Assembly: GCA_002428325.1 (NCBI GenBank)
Contig: DIVR01000006.1
Span: forward strand, 7,542 to 71,541
Direction of reading: 5' to 3'
DNA: 64,000 nucleotides
Source: a bacterium UBP4_UBA6127
Lineage (GTDB): Bacteria; UBP4; UBA4092
Under the pieces are notes generated by a model. The model saw nothing but the letters and a program-made list of their open reading frames with translations. It had not been told where the DNA came from and ran no database searches. Positions within the stretch are counted from its first letter, which is position 1. Each line of letters starts with the position of its first letter. Below, in pieces: positions 27,267 to 35,796 of this stretch. Made by a program: the position numbers and the translations under genes.

Positions 27267-28262
27267 ATGTTAACCCTTATAGTGGCTCCGGGATGGGGAG
27301 GGGTTGCTGAAAATTATTTAGAAACCGGAAGGTTGGCTCTGGAGTCCGGCCATTATGGCGAAGCGACGACTGCTTTTATCCAGGCTTACGAATCCTCCAC
27401 CACCGGTTCTCAAACCAAAGAGAGTTCCCAGTTTTATCTCATCAAAACTTACCTGAAACTGGGAGACAGTAAAGAAGCTATTCAAACCTGCCAAATTCTC
27501 CTGCAACGCAACCCCCAATCTCCCGCTATGGATGACCTGCAATATCTTTTAGGCAAATGGTATTATGATCGGAATAACTTAACTGAAGCCCAGCAATATC
27601 TAACCTCTCTCACCAGCCAATACAAAGATAGTCCCTATCGCGCCAAGGGGTTTCTTTACCTGATGTGGATAGGCCATCGGAATGATGATGACAGCCTTTT
27701 AGAATCATCATTCAACTCTATTTTAAAAGAGTATCCAGGATCTCCTGATGAAGCCACCGCCTACTGTGAAAAAGCCCGGTTCTGTATTAATAAAAACGAT
27801 TGGGTCAGCGCTGAATCAATTTATCAGAAAGTACTCAAGGATTACCCAAACTATCGCTGGGGGAAAGCCGAAGCTTATAAAGGGTTAAGCGAAATCAGGA
27901 TGCATCAGTCTAATTATGATGAAGCATTGATTTATATCAATAATATCCGAAACCTGGGAATCAATGATAAATGGAATCTCCAATGTGATGACATGGAAAT
28001 TTATTGTTATACCTTGAAGAAAGAATATCCCATAGCGATTGCAAAATTGCAAAAAATGATTGGGGCCACCGTCACTTCCTCTGAGTTACAGCCTCAATAT
28101 CTTTATCGGTTAGGCAATCTTTATCTGAAAAATAATCAACTAACTCAGGCAAAAAGCAACTATCAACAAGTCATTTCAAATTATTCATCTTCCAACTGGG
28201 CTGTTTTATCAAAAGAAGGAGTCAATGCTATAGATAAAATCCAAAAGGGGGATGAAAGATGA
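27267..28262 (+). CDS. exported TPR protein, probably phase-variable by an upstream repeat
   Basis: The protein is a series of TPR-like helical hairpins (about 15-330), for example LETGRLALESGHYGEATTAF and LGNLYLKNNQLTQAKSNYQQV. From the ATG at 27267 it is 331 residues, but this start has no ribosome binding site and cuts off most of the signal peptide. The same frame continues upstream through KLLLWKLFCCW and the GACAA tract without a stop back to 27129, but also without an ATG, GTG or TTG. The proper start is ATG 27196, which is out of frame at seven repeats. The TAA ending that frame (27271) overlaps the ATG at 27267, so re-initiation could give a form lacking the basic n-region. It overlaps the next gene by 4 bp. 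Confidence 0.8.
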   Translation: MLTLIVAPGWGGVAENYLETGRLALESGHYGEATTAFIQAYESSTTGSQTKESSQFYLIKTYLKLGDSKEAIQTCQILLQRNPQSPAMDDLQYLLGKWYYDRNNLTEAQQYLTSLTSQYKDSPYRAKGFLYLMWIGHRNDDDSLLESSFNSILKEYPGSPDEATAYCEKARFCINKNDWVSAESIYQKVLKDYPNYRWGKAEAYKGLSEIRMHQSNYDEALIYINNIRNLGINDKWNLQCDDMEIYCYTLKKEYPIAIAKLQKMIGATVTSSELQPQYLYRLGNLYLKNNQLTQAKSNYQQVISNYSSSNWAVLSKEGVNAIDKIQKGDER

Positions 28263-29275
28263 AGAAATATCAGCTTATTAGTCAATTGTTATTATTTATC
28301 ATTGTTTCCCTATACACTTCAGCGTATTCATGGATATTTGATGCTGGCGAGCCTCTCTATGCGGATGCAGTGGCCAGTTATGATTCTGTTTCCGGTTGGA
28401 CGGATGGTCCAATTTCTGTTTGCACCGGATGGATGGTTTATTTTAAAGCCCAGGGTCCGGGTGGAACTGAGCCCGCTTCTTACGATATTGATTATTTTGA
28501 CGGGGAGGTAGAATTAGATGAGATTGAATATGGATGGAATTGGGGTGATGGGAATCATAGTTCAGGAACTGCAGTTAGCCATATATATAATGAGTTTGGG
28601 CTCTATTACTCTATATTAACAGTTGATGATAAGGCTTTATATAAAGACAACTGTACGGATGATACACCTGCCTTAGATACGGTCTGTGTCTATGTTTGCA
28701 GTATTGAAAATCCCCATATTGGGGATGCGAACTTAGAAAAAGACCTGACTTATCGGTTGCCTTATGCCGGAACCTTTACTTTTGGAACCTCGGGCTGGGC
28801 ATGCAGTACAACCGGAGTCTCTACCCTTATTAGCTATACCGGCGCCACCGAAGGCTGGGTGGGGTTGAAGTGCTATTCCCAGGGGGGAGCTGTAACTTTA
28901 AGCTTTCCCAGTAACTTCAATGTGAATATGGCGGATCCTTCCACTCTCATGGATGAAATTAAGGTATTCGTAAAATATCGGTTGAATTATCCTAATTACA
29001 ATGTGATTCCTAATGGCAGTTCCTTGGAAATCCTTCTCTATGGAGATACTACTACTCATAATAATCTTCCCATCGCCTTGAGGAAAGATTTTCATAACCA
29101 ATCTTTTACGCAAACTGCCCTTGGATTCAGGGAAGATTCTTTTTGTGTCACCGCTATCCCTCCAGATTTTCATCAAATCAGCAATATGGTTTTGCGTTAT
29201 ACGGGAGGAACCGGCGAAGCATCAGAACTGCAGATTGATCAAATCTATCTTTCTGTATCGAGGGTTCAGCCATGA
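28259..29275 (+). CDS. secreted PKD-domain protein with C-terminal lectin-like module
   Basis: A 338-residue exported protein with a signal peptide (about 1-23). A PKD domain follows (about 30-145), recognised by WNWGDGNHSSGTAVSHIY and LYYSILTVDD. The C-terminal beta-rich module (about 160-335) carries ATEGWVGLKC and ends in LQIDQIYLSV. Close variants of both end motifs recur in the gene at 31821. The start overlaps the TPR gene and the stop overlaps the next gene, both by ATGA, so translation is coupled through the operon. The role is probably surface adhesion or carbohydrate binding, by inference. Confidence 0.75.
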   Translation: MKKYQLISQLLLFIIVSLYTSAYSWIFDAGEPLYADAVASYDSVSGWTDGPISVCTGWMVYFKAQGPGGTEPASYDIDYFDGEVELDEIEYGWNWGDGNHSSGTAVSHIYNEFGLYYSILTVDDKALYKDNCTDDTPALDTVCVYVCSIENPHIGDANLEKDLTYRLPYAGTFTFGTSGWACSTTGVSTLISYTGATEGWVGLKCYSQGGAVTLSFPSNFNVNMADPSTLMDEIKVFVKYRLNYPNYNVIPNGSSLEILLYGDTTTHNNLPIALRKDFHNQSFTQTALGFREDSFCVTAIPPDFHQISNMVLRYTGGTGEASELQIDQIYLSVSRVQP

Positions 29276-29964
29276 AGAAGATATTCTATTTAGTATTAAT
29301 AATTTCAGCCTGTATGATTTCAGTCGCTTCGAAGGCCTATAAAATTACGACGACTAATATAACCGGATCTATCCATAATTCTGATTTCAGCACCTTGGAT
29401 GGCTGGTATACCGCTTTCCCTTCGGAAGTATCTATAGTTACCTGCCTTAATGAAACAGGAGTGTTACTGAAGTCAAATTACTGCAATACAACAAACAGTG
29501 TTCTTGTAGGGATCCAAACTTATTCGGGTGCAAGCACCTATGAGCCGATTAATTCCTTAAATCCTGATAAAACCGAGATCGTCCATGATGCCTTGATGTT
29601 TAAAATCCAGTATATGGCATCTACTCCAGCCTGTTGGAGCGAAAGCAGCAGTTATCTAAGTGGCAATTTCTATGTTTTTCTGCAAGGAGGGTTGTCCTGT
29701 ACTACTATTGCCAATCCACCCTTTGCGGTTGATACAAGAATCTATGAATTAGGGGGATTTAATGTTAGTACATCGCAACCGATTTATTGCATGGCAACCA
29801 GTTGGACGGATATGTATTTGACTTTCATTCCTCCCGAAGAAGGGGACTGGTGGCAAATTCGCAATATCTATCTGGGATATGAAGGGATGCCCAATCAACC
29901 CTATAAAAGCGGAATTATCATTAATAAAATTGAACTCTATGCAATTCGGGTAGATGAAAGCTAG
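29272..29964 (+). CDS. secreted beta-rich protein of the operon family
   Basis: A 230-residue protein with a signal peptide (about 1-22, ending SKA). I do not recognise a named domain. It shares features with its neighbours: a GW near the start of the mature chain (LDGWYTAF) and a C-terminal strand IIINKIELYAIRV in the place of the LDQVYV/IDQIYL ends. The segment SWTDMYLTFIPPEEGDWWQIRN is duplicated almost unchanged in the fragment at 32594-32734. The sequence is Ser-, Thr- and Tyr-rich with several Cys. Confidence 0.7.
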   Translation: MKKIFYLVLIISACMISVASKAYKITTTNITGSIHNSDFSTLDGWYTAFPSEVSIVTCLNETGVLLKSNYCNTTNSVLVGIQTYSGASTYEPINSLNPDKTEIVHDALMFKIQYMASTPACWSESSSYLSGNFYVFLQGGLSCTTIANPPFAVDTRIYELGGFNVSTSQPIYCMATSWTDMYLTFIPPEEGDWWQIRNIYLGYEGMPNQPYKSGIIINKIELYAIRVDES

Positions 29965-29977
29965 AGGAGGTTTTTAG

Positions 29978-30703
29978 ATGATGAAACTAATGAAATATTT
30001 ATTGACATTAATTCTGTTAACAACAGGAACCCTTTCCTGGGCGGGAGTTTCGACTACTGATATTAGTGGTATCCTGCCGCATGGGGGACAGATGTATTTT
30101 GCTTCTGGGGATACATCAACTAATTCCTGGGTCTTTAATTGGGACAGAAACTATAATACTTCAACTGCTTTTTTTGAAACCTATGGGAGTGACAGTTATG
30201 TTGTTCTCAGGTGTTTTGGTAATGTGAATAATACCATAGCAGGAGCCAGTGTAGCTGTCGGTCCCAATTTAACTTTTCCGATGGATATTTCTACCATCAG
30301 AAGAGAAGAATTTTTGGTGACTGTAACCTTCCGGGGTAGTCCTTCAATCACTTATGGGGGTGGAACAATATTCGGGCAACTACAGCCACAGGTGAATAGC
30401 GCTTATATTGGAAACTGGGGGAGTTATCGTCAGCCAGGTGTTTCTCAGGGGTTCCTTGAAGCTGTTTCTATGAAGGGAATTTCTTATGATACTTCTAAAA
30501 AGGAATTTAGCTATGGAACTTATATGATTAATACTGCCTGGACAACCTATACCTGGCGGATTCTCCCTACTCAATCCAATTATTTCATATTGGGGTATAT
30601 AGGAGTGGTTTATAGGGCGGATGCCTATGATAAGTATTTACCTTTTACCACGGATGTCCACATTAAAAAAATAAAACTACAGGTAATTAATTATTATTAT
30701 TAG
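29978..30703 (+). CDS. secreted beta-rich protein of the operon family
   Basis: A 241-residue exported protein with a signal peptide (about 1-23, ending SWA). It starts after a good AGGAGG site. Family features are DSYVVLRC, FRGSPSITYGG (FRGSP also occurs in the gene at 31821) and a lysine-rich terminal strand HIKKIKLQV. No catalytic motif is visible. It is probably a carbohydrate-binding-like jelly-roll; the fold is inferred from strand pattern only. Confidence 0.7.
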   Translation: MMKLMKYLLTLILLTTGTLSWAGVSTTDISGILPHGGQMYFASGDTSTNSWVFNWDRNYNTSTAFFETYGSDSYVVLRCFGNVNNTIAGASVAVGPNLTFPMDISTIRREEFLVTVTFRGSPSITYGGGTIFGQLQPQVNSAYIGNWGSYRQPGVSQGFLEAVSMKGISYDTSKKEFSYGTYMINTAWTTYTWRILPTQSNYFILGYIGVVYRADAYDKYLPFTTDVHIKKIKLQVINYYY

Positions 30704-30733
30704 AACTAACGCCAATAAATGGAGGTATATACA

Positions 30734-31804
30734 ATGAGATTTATAAAATGGTTTAAATTATCCGGATTAACTTTATGTCTTTTGAGTTTTACCTTAGCCT
30801 TGAGTTTTGCGTCAGCAGATGGGTGGAAGACCTATACGGAAGGGTTTGCAGGAGTTAATGATCCGGTTTTTATGCATAATGGATATTTGTATCAGGGACA
30901 GGGGTATGAATATATAAGAGCTAAAATAGAATCGGATGGCATCTTAGGGGAATCAACAACTATTAGAACGGGCAATGGGATGGGAAAAGATTATTGCACA
31001 ATAGCCACTACTGGCAATTGGGTCTATTTTATTGGTGGTAATATTATCCCAACTGCTGAATATCGAAATTCATTTGGTGTCTATTATGCATCAATCGATT
31101 CCAGTGGTTATCTTTCTGATCCTATTCAAACTTATGATTTAAGGATAGGCAGGGCTAATTGCGGCAGCCTGATAGTGAATAACAATTTGTATGTATTTGG
31201 GGGATATGGCACAACTACATGGGCTCCAGAATATGCTTTATCCAGCAATGAATATGGGGTAATAGATACGACTTATGGCGGAATTACTACTTATGTCCAA
31301 TACACCTCCTCCTTCAGCACCATCAGCGGGACTGTCTATCTGGCTTTTAACCGGGGGAATCGAATCTATTGTTTGGGAGAAGCATCCGGTACTCCGGGAT
31401 GTTATCTGGAATATTCGGATATCCAGGCTGATGGTTCGTTAGGAAAATGGACAGCCTTACCGGGACCCTTTGGATTTAAACCTCAACTAGCTGTCATGAC
31501 CCAGAGTTCTACCCTTTTCGGGGTAGGGCCGGCTGGAATCAGTGGACATCCTGCTGCCCGGATGGATATCTCGGATAATGTTGTTGATGGAAAATATTTC
31601 CGAACTGCCACTTCCAGCCCTATATCTAGAAATAAAGCTTCAATAGCCACTTGGGGTCGGTTTGTTTATATGTTAGGAGGAGATGGCCCCAATGGATACG
31701 ATGTTTATGACCCGGATATGATGGGGACTGATTTGTTTGTGGAGAATCAGAACTTACTCCTACAAGCCTCTGAATCTATTAGTATTCCTGGGGAGTTGAA
31801 GTAA
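30734..31804 (+). CDS. secreted Kelch-like beta-propeller protein
   Basis: A 356-residue exported protein with a signal peptide (about 1-28, ending SFASA). Repeats of the Kelch pattern follow, for example NWVYFIGGN, NNLYVFGGYG and RFVYMLGGDG, each ending in a short turn and a strand. The ATG at 30734 has GGAGG 8 bases upstream and is preferred over the ATG at 30719. Kelch-type propellers bind ligands or act in galactose-oxidase-like proteins; no copper-site residues were recognised. It sits fifth in the secreted-protein operon. Confidence 0.75.
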   Translation: MRFIKWFKLSGLTLCLLSFTLALSFASADGWKTYTEGFAGVNDPVFMHNGYLYQGQGYEYIRAKIESDGILGESTTIRTGNGMGKDYCTIATTGNWVYFIGGNIIPTAEYRNSFGVYYASIDSSGYLSDPIQTYDLRIGRANCGSLIVNNNLYVFGGYGTTTWAPEYALSSNEYGVIDTTYGGITTYVQYTSSFSTISGTVYLAFNRGNRIYCLGEASGTPGCYLEYSDIQADGSLGKWTALPGPFGFKPQLAVMTQSSTLFGVGPAGISGHPAARMDISDNVVDGKYFRTATSSPISRNKASIATWGRFVYMLGGDGPNGYDVYDPDMMGTDLFVENQNLLLQASESISIPGELK

Positions 31805-31820
31805 ATAAAGGAGGATTCTG

Positions 31821-32561
31821 ATGAATAAAAGAAAACGATTCAGGATGATATTATTTGGATTATCCTTTCTTCTGTTAACTTGTATATCTCCTGCGTGGGC
31901 TATGTATGTTGAAGACGATGAAATGGATGTTATTTATCATGATACCAATGATGTATTGATAGGTTATGACCTTAGCACCCAATTACCAGCTATTGGGACT
32001 TTTGATAATGGGTTAGGGGATACAAGTAAGGCATGGACGGTGGATTCATCCGGCGGGGGGACTGTGGTTCAATATACCAATGGGACCGAAGGTTGGCTGG
32101 GATTGAGATGCAGCGCCGGGCAATCGGTAGCCGTTGAATATGGCCCGATCTATGTGACCCTTACTCCCGATTCAGCATCTAAACCCTCTTTCGGGTGGGA
32201 CCAGATAGCGGCGGCCTTGCATTTCCGAGGCAGCCCAACCTATCAGAGTAAAATAGCCGGAAAATTGCAATTTGAATTTTATGATGCGGTAGGCAGGGAG
32301 CGCCATCCTTTAGCCGCTATTGATGCCAGTTCCTCAGCAGTCAATGGATATTGCCCGGCGGTGGGGCTTGATAGCACCGGACAACCAAACCGATTTGCCT
32401 GGGCGGCGTATGCCTGGCAATTCACGGTACCCCATTCCAGCTGGTATAAGATATCCAAGGTGAGAATCAGTTATTCGGTTCCTTCCGGAGGAGCTGTTCC
32501 AACCACCGAGGTCCAGCTGGACCAGGTTTATGTAGCACCTTATTGGACTAAACCTTATTAA
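31821..32561 (+). CDS. secreted lectin-like module protein of the operon family
   Basis: A 246-residue exported protein with a signal peptide (about 1-26, ending AWA) and an AAAGGAGG site. It contains GTEGWLGLRC, HFRGSPTYQSK and the terminal strand VQLDQVYVAPY. These correspond in order and spacing to motifs in the PKD protein at 28259 and the protein at 29978, so they look like members of one domain family. The GTEGW-to-LDQVY span of about 170 residues is the size of a carbohydrate-binding jelly-roll. Function is not established. Confidence 0.73.
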   Translation: MNKRKRFRMILFGLSFLLLTCISPAWAMYVEDDEMDVIYHDTNDVLIGYDLSTQLPAIGTFDNGLGDTSKAWTVDSSGGGTVVQYTNGTEGWLGLRCSAGQSVAVEYGPIYVTLTPDSASKPSFGWDQIAAALHFRGSPTYQSKIAGKLQFEFYDAVGRERHPLAAIDASSSAVNGYCPAVGLDSTGQPNRFAWAAYAWQFTVPHSSWYKISKVRISYSVPSGGAVPTTEVQLDQVYVAPYWTKPY

Positions 32562-32593
32562 CCTTCAATAGTAGAAAAATGGTATGACTGGTG

Positions 32594-32734
32594 ATGTCTG
32601 CCTATTGGACGGATATGTATTTGACTTTCATCCCTCCCGAAGAGTGTGATTGGTTGCAAATCAGGAATTTTGAGATTTACTATAAAGATTATAATAACGG
32701 CTTAAAGATTGGTTATCTAAAGATATTAGATTGA
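32594..32734 (+). pseudogene. duplicated C-terminal fragment of the 29272 gene
   Basis: A 46-codon frame carries YWTDMYLTFIPPEE and WLQIRN. Bases 32605-32643 match 29802-29840 at 38 of 39 positions, after which the copies diverge. There is no signal peptide or N-terminal half. It is most simply a remnant of a further family member lost by recombination, although a short peptide could still be made. Confidence 0.6.
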
Positions 32735-32896
32735 TATAAAAAGAGATAATCGAAAAATAAGTGGAAACCGATCGATTCTGGAAAACTGTCTGGGTGGTAG
32801 GCTATTATCTGGTTAAGGCTTATCTGACAGGGAAAATATAACGAATTTCTGATTGGGTGGGCTCTGAGATTCTTTCTTTCCTAAACTCCCGTTATT
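32735..32896 (+). other. end of secreted-protein region, no supported gene
   Basis: About 160 bp between the fragment and the convergent GlcF gene. A GTG-started 26-codon frame (32761-32841) with one hydrophobic stretch is present but has no ribosome binding site. No terminator was recognised. Confidence 0.4.
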
Positions 32897-34270
32897 CTAA
32901 TTTTGTTTTTCAGAGATTTCAGGTTGCTTACCTTTATAGGCCAAATTAAGGAGGGTCACCGGATGAATGGCTTTTCCTTTATACTGGTGCCGTTTGATTC
33001 CATAATTCAGCTGGACCAGGCAGCCGGGATTACCCGTAATTACCAAGGGGGCCTGGGTTTCTTTAATATGGTCCATTTTTCGGTCCAGGATTTTCATAGA
33101 ATCATCATAATGGACAATATTATAAATACCGGCGCTACCGCAACACCAGCTGGCCTCTTCCAGTTCGACTAATTCAAGGCCCGGGATGGCATTTAATAAG
33201 TCTCTGGGCTGCTGGCTGATTCCCTGTCCATGGAGAAGATGGCAGGCATCATCATAAGTAGCCTTGAGAGGGATAGGATGGTCCGGTTTCTTAAATCCTG
33301 TCATTAACAGAAATTCGGATACATCTTTGACTTTATCCTCGAACACTTTGGCCCTTTGGGCATATTCTGGTTCTTCTCTGAGCAGGTGGGCATAAGTTTT
33401 CATAAAGGAGCCGCAACCCGCTGAATTGATAATAATATAATCCACCTGGGCTTTTTCAAAGACCGCAATATTTTTTCGAGCCAGTTTTCTGGCTGTGGCC
33501 AGGTCGCCATTATGCCCATGGAGAGAGCCGCAGCAGACCTGGTCTTTAGGTGTTATCACTTCAAAATCGTTATAGATAAGGACTTCTGCTGTATCCTGAT
33601 TCACATCCGGGAAAGCCATATTCATGATGCAGCCTGTCAACAAACCTACCCGATATCTAGGTTTGGCCTCAGGTTTCCATTGTTCAGGAATCGACTGGTC
33701 TGAGAAGGGTAGTTTGATTTCCGGGCTTAATCCTTCCAGCCGGGCCAGGGAGGGAAGAAGGAACTCCAGAACCCGGGAACTTCTGACCAGCCATTGCATC
33801 CCTGTTTTCTGATAGAGCCAGAGAGAATATCCCATGGTTTTTAACAGGAGGGAGGAAGTGAAAACTGTTTCCAGCATAAATTTCTTGAAGAGCCGTCCGG
33901 GAATCGTACCGTGTTGGAAAATTTCAATCTGGGCTCTGGCGGCTTCCTGGAGTTCGCCATATTTAACTCCGGCAGGGCAGGCCGATTCACAGGCTCTGCA
34001 ATTCAAGCAATAATTCATAGCATCCACAAACCCGTCTGTGATAGCCAGTTCTCCTTCAGCGACTGCTTTGATGAGGGAAATTCGGCCTCTGGGATTAGCT
34101 TTTTCCAACCGGGTCAGGGAATAAGTGGGGCAGACCGACAAGCACAAACCACAATGCATGCAATTCAGGATATCTCCATAAGGGGGAATATCCACACCCA
34201 TAAAAGCTGATAATACTTTATTTTGGTTCGTTTCCTGATTATCTTTATCCATGGATTTATAACTGTTCAT
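32897..34270 (-). CDS. glcF: glycolate/lactate oxidase iron-sulfur subunit (GlcF-like)
   Basis: A 457-residue Fe-S protein that passes electrons from a flavin oxidase to the quinone pool. Two ferredoxin-type 4Fe-4S motifs are present: Cys 37, 40, 43 and 47 in NCMHCGLCLSVCP, then CLNCRACESACP. Two CCG domains follow (VCCGSLHGHNGD and WCCGSAGIY). It overlaps the upstream FAD subunit gene by 14 bp. GlcD plus GlcF without a GlcE homologue is common. The substrate may be glycolate, D-lactate or another 2-hydroxy acid. Confidence 0.92.
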   Translation of the reverse strand: MNSYKSMDKDNQETNQNKVLSAFMGVDIPPYGDILNCMHCGLCLSVCPTYSLTRLEKANPRGRISLIKAVAEGELAITDGFVDAMNYCLNCRACESACPAGVKYGELQEAARAQIEIFQHGTIPGRLFKKFMLETVFTSSLLLKTMGYSLWLYQKTGMQWLVRSSRVLEFLLPSLARLEGLSPEIKLPFSDQSIPEQWKPEAKPRYRVGLLTGCIMNMAFPDVNQDTAEVLIYNDFEVITPKDQVCCGSLHGHNGDLATARKLARKNIAVFEKAQVDYIIINSAGCGSFMKTYAHLLREEPEYAQRAKVFEDKVKDVSEFLLMTGFKKPDHPIPLKATYDDACHLLHGQGISQQPRDLLNAIPGLELVELEEASWCCGSAGIYNIVHYDDSMKILDRKMDHIKETQAPLVITGNPGCLVQLNYGIKRHQYKGKAIHPVTLLNLAYKGKQPEISEKQN

Positions 34271-35711
34271 TTTCAGGGGTTACGGGAATCTGTTCACGGG
34301 TTTTAGGAAGCAACCCTTCACATCGGGGATGCAGAGAAAAGACTTTCCCAGGATTTAAAATCTGATGAGGGTCCAGGACATTTTTCATGGACTGCATAAA
34401 AGCAATTCCCGGGTCACCCAATTGTTTCGGCAGGAATCCTTTTTTGGCCAGGCCTACACCATGTTCACCTGTGATGGTTCCTCCCAGTTCAACTGCTTTT
34501 TCAAATATCTCATTAAAGGCTTTTTCAGCCCGTTGGATTTCATCGGTATCTCTTTCATCAGTTAGGCAAGTGGGATGAAGGTTCCCATCTCCGGCATGGC
34601 CGAAGGTCCCAATCTGGAGATGATATTTCTCGGCAATCCGGTGGATTTCAGCCAACATAGGGGCAATCGCGCTTCTGGGAACGGTGGCATCTTCCAGAAT
34701 GGTGGTTGGTTTATACCGGGCCAGGGCTGGGAAGGCATTTCGCCTGGCAGAGGCAAATTTCAAAGCCTCTTCATTATCTTTCGCCATCTTGAATTCTGCT
34801 GCCTGATGATTTTTACAGATATCCATAATCTGCCGGGACTCATCCTCTACTACCGTTGCTGCGCCATCAACTTCTATCAGCAGGACCGCTGCCATATCTA
34901 AAGGAAGTCCGATATGGGTATAGTTTTCTACACATTCAATAGTGACATGGTCCAGGAATTCCAAGGTCGTGGGAATGATATGGGCGGCAATAATTGCTGA
35001 GACTGTTTTAGCTGCCGAATCGATATCTTTGAAATAAGCCAGAATGGTTTTTTTGGACTCAGGCAGGGGAATCAACTTCAATAAGACTTTGGTTACAATC
35101 CCCAAGGTACCCTCGGAACCTATAAAAACATCTTTAATGCTGAAACCGGCTACATCCTTGGCGCATTTATTGCCTGTCTGGATAATATCTCCATTAGGGA
35201 GAACCACTTCCATTCCCAGGACATAATTCCGGGTTACCCCGTATTTGAGACCTCTTAATCCACCGGAATTTTCGGCTACATTTCCACCGATAGTACTGAT
35301 TTTCATGCTACCCGGATCAGGGGGGTAAAATAACCCTATTTTTTCTACCGCTTCATGAATGGATGAGGTGATAACCCCGGTTTCCACCCAGGCGGTCATG
35401 TTTTCCGAATCAATTTCAATGATTTTATCCAGTTGATTTAACAACAGGACAATACAGCCTTCCACCGGAATGGAACCCCCGGATAAACCTGTCCCGGAAC
35501 CCCTGGGGACCACTGGAATCAATTCCTGATGGCAGAAACGCATTATCTGTGAGATTTCTTTGGTCGTATGGGGAATCAGGATTGCCTCAGGCAACTGCCG
35601 AAGCATCGGGGTGCCATCATAAGCGTAGGTTAATAAATCTTCTTTTTCAGTCAACACATTGTCTGTGCCGATTATATTAATAAATTTAGTAATCGAATCT
35701 GGTTTGAGCAT
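34257..35711 (-). CDS. glcD: FAD-linked 2-hydroxy-acid oxidase subunit (GlcD-like)
   Basis: A 484-residue flavoprotein of the FAD-binding type 4/GlcD family that oxidises glycolate or D-lactate. The FAD loop PRGSGTGLSGGSIP, the segment PGSMKISTIGGNVAENSGGLRGLKYG and the C-terminal HAGDGNLHP and GEHGVG motifs are all present. The ATG at 35711 is preferred because AGGA lies 8 bases upstream; an ATG at 35732 gives seven more residues but its only purine-rich stretch directly abuts it. It is the first gene of a two-gene operon with glcF. Confidence 0.93.
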   Translation of the reverse strand: MLKPDSITKFINIIGTDNVLTEKEDLLTYAYDGTPMLRQLPEAILIPHTTKEISQIMRFCHQELIPVVPRGSGTGLSGGSIPVEGCIVLLLNQLDKIIEIDSENMTAWVETGVITSSIHEAVEKIGLFYPPDPGSMKISTIGGNVAENSGGLRGLKYGVTRNYVLGMEVVLPNGDIIQTGNKCAKDVAGFSIKDVFIGSEGTLGIVTKVLLKLIPLPESKKTILAYFKDIDSAAKTVSAIIAAHIIPTTLEFLDHVTIECVENYTHIGLPLDMAAVLLIEVDGAATVVEDESRQIMDICKNHQAAEFKMAKDNEEALKFASARRNAFPALARYKPTTILEDATVPRSAIAPMLAEIHRIAEKYHLQIGTFGHAGDGNLHPTCLTDERDTDEIQRAEKAFNEIFEKAVELGGTITGEHGVGLAKKGFLPKQLGDPGIAFMQSMKNVLDPHQILNPGKVFSLHPRCEGLLPKTREQIPVTPENEQL

Positions 35712-35796
35712 AACCGGTTTCCTGCCAATCATCCACCATTTTAAGTTATGCTAACATGCCTGATAAATGAAGTCGAGACTTCCAGTGAAATTGAGG

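Noticed and set aside
32761..32841. 26-codon GTG-started frame with a hydrophobic stretch
   Set aside because: It has no ribosome binding site, no recognisable family and a length expected by chance.
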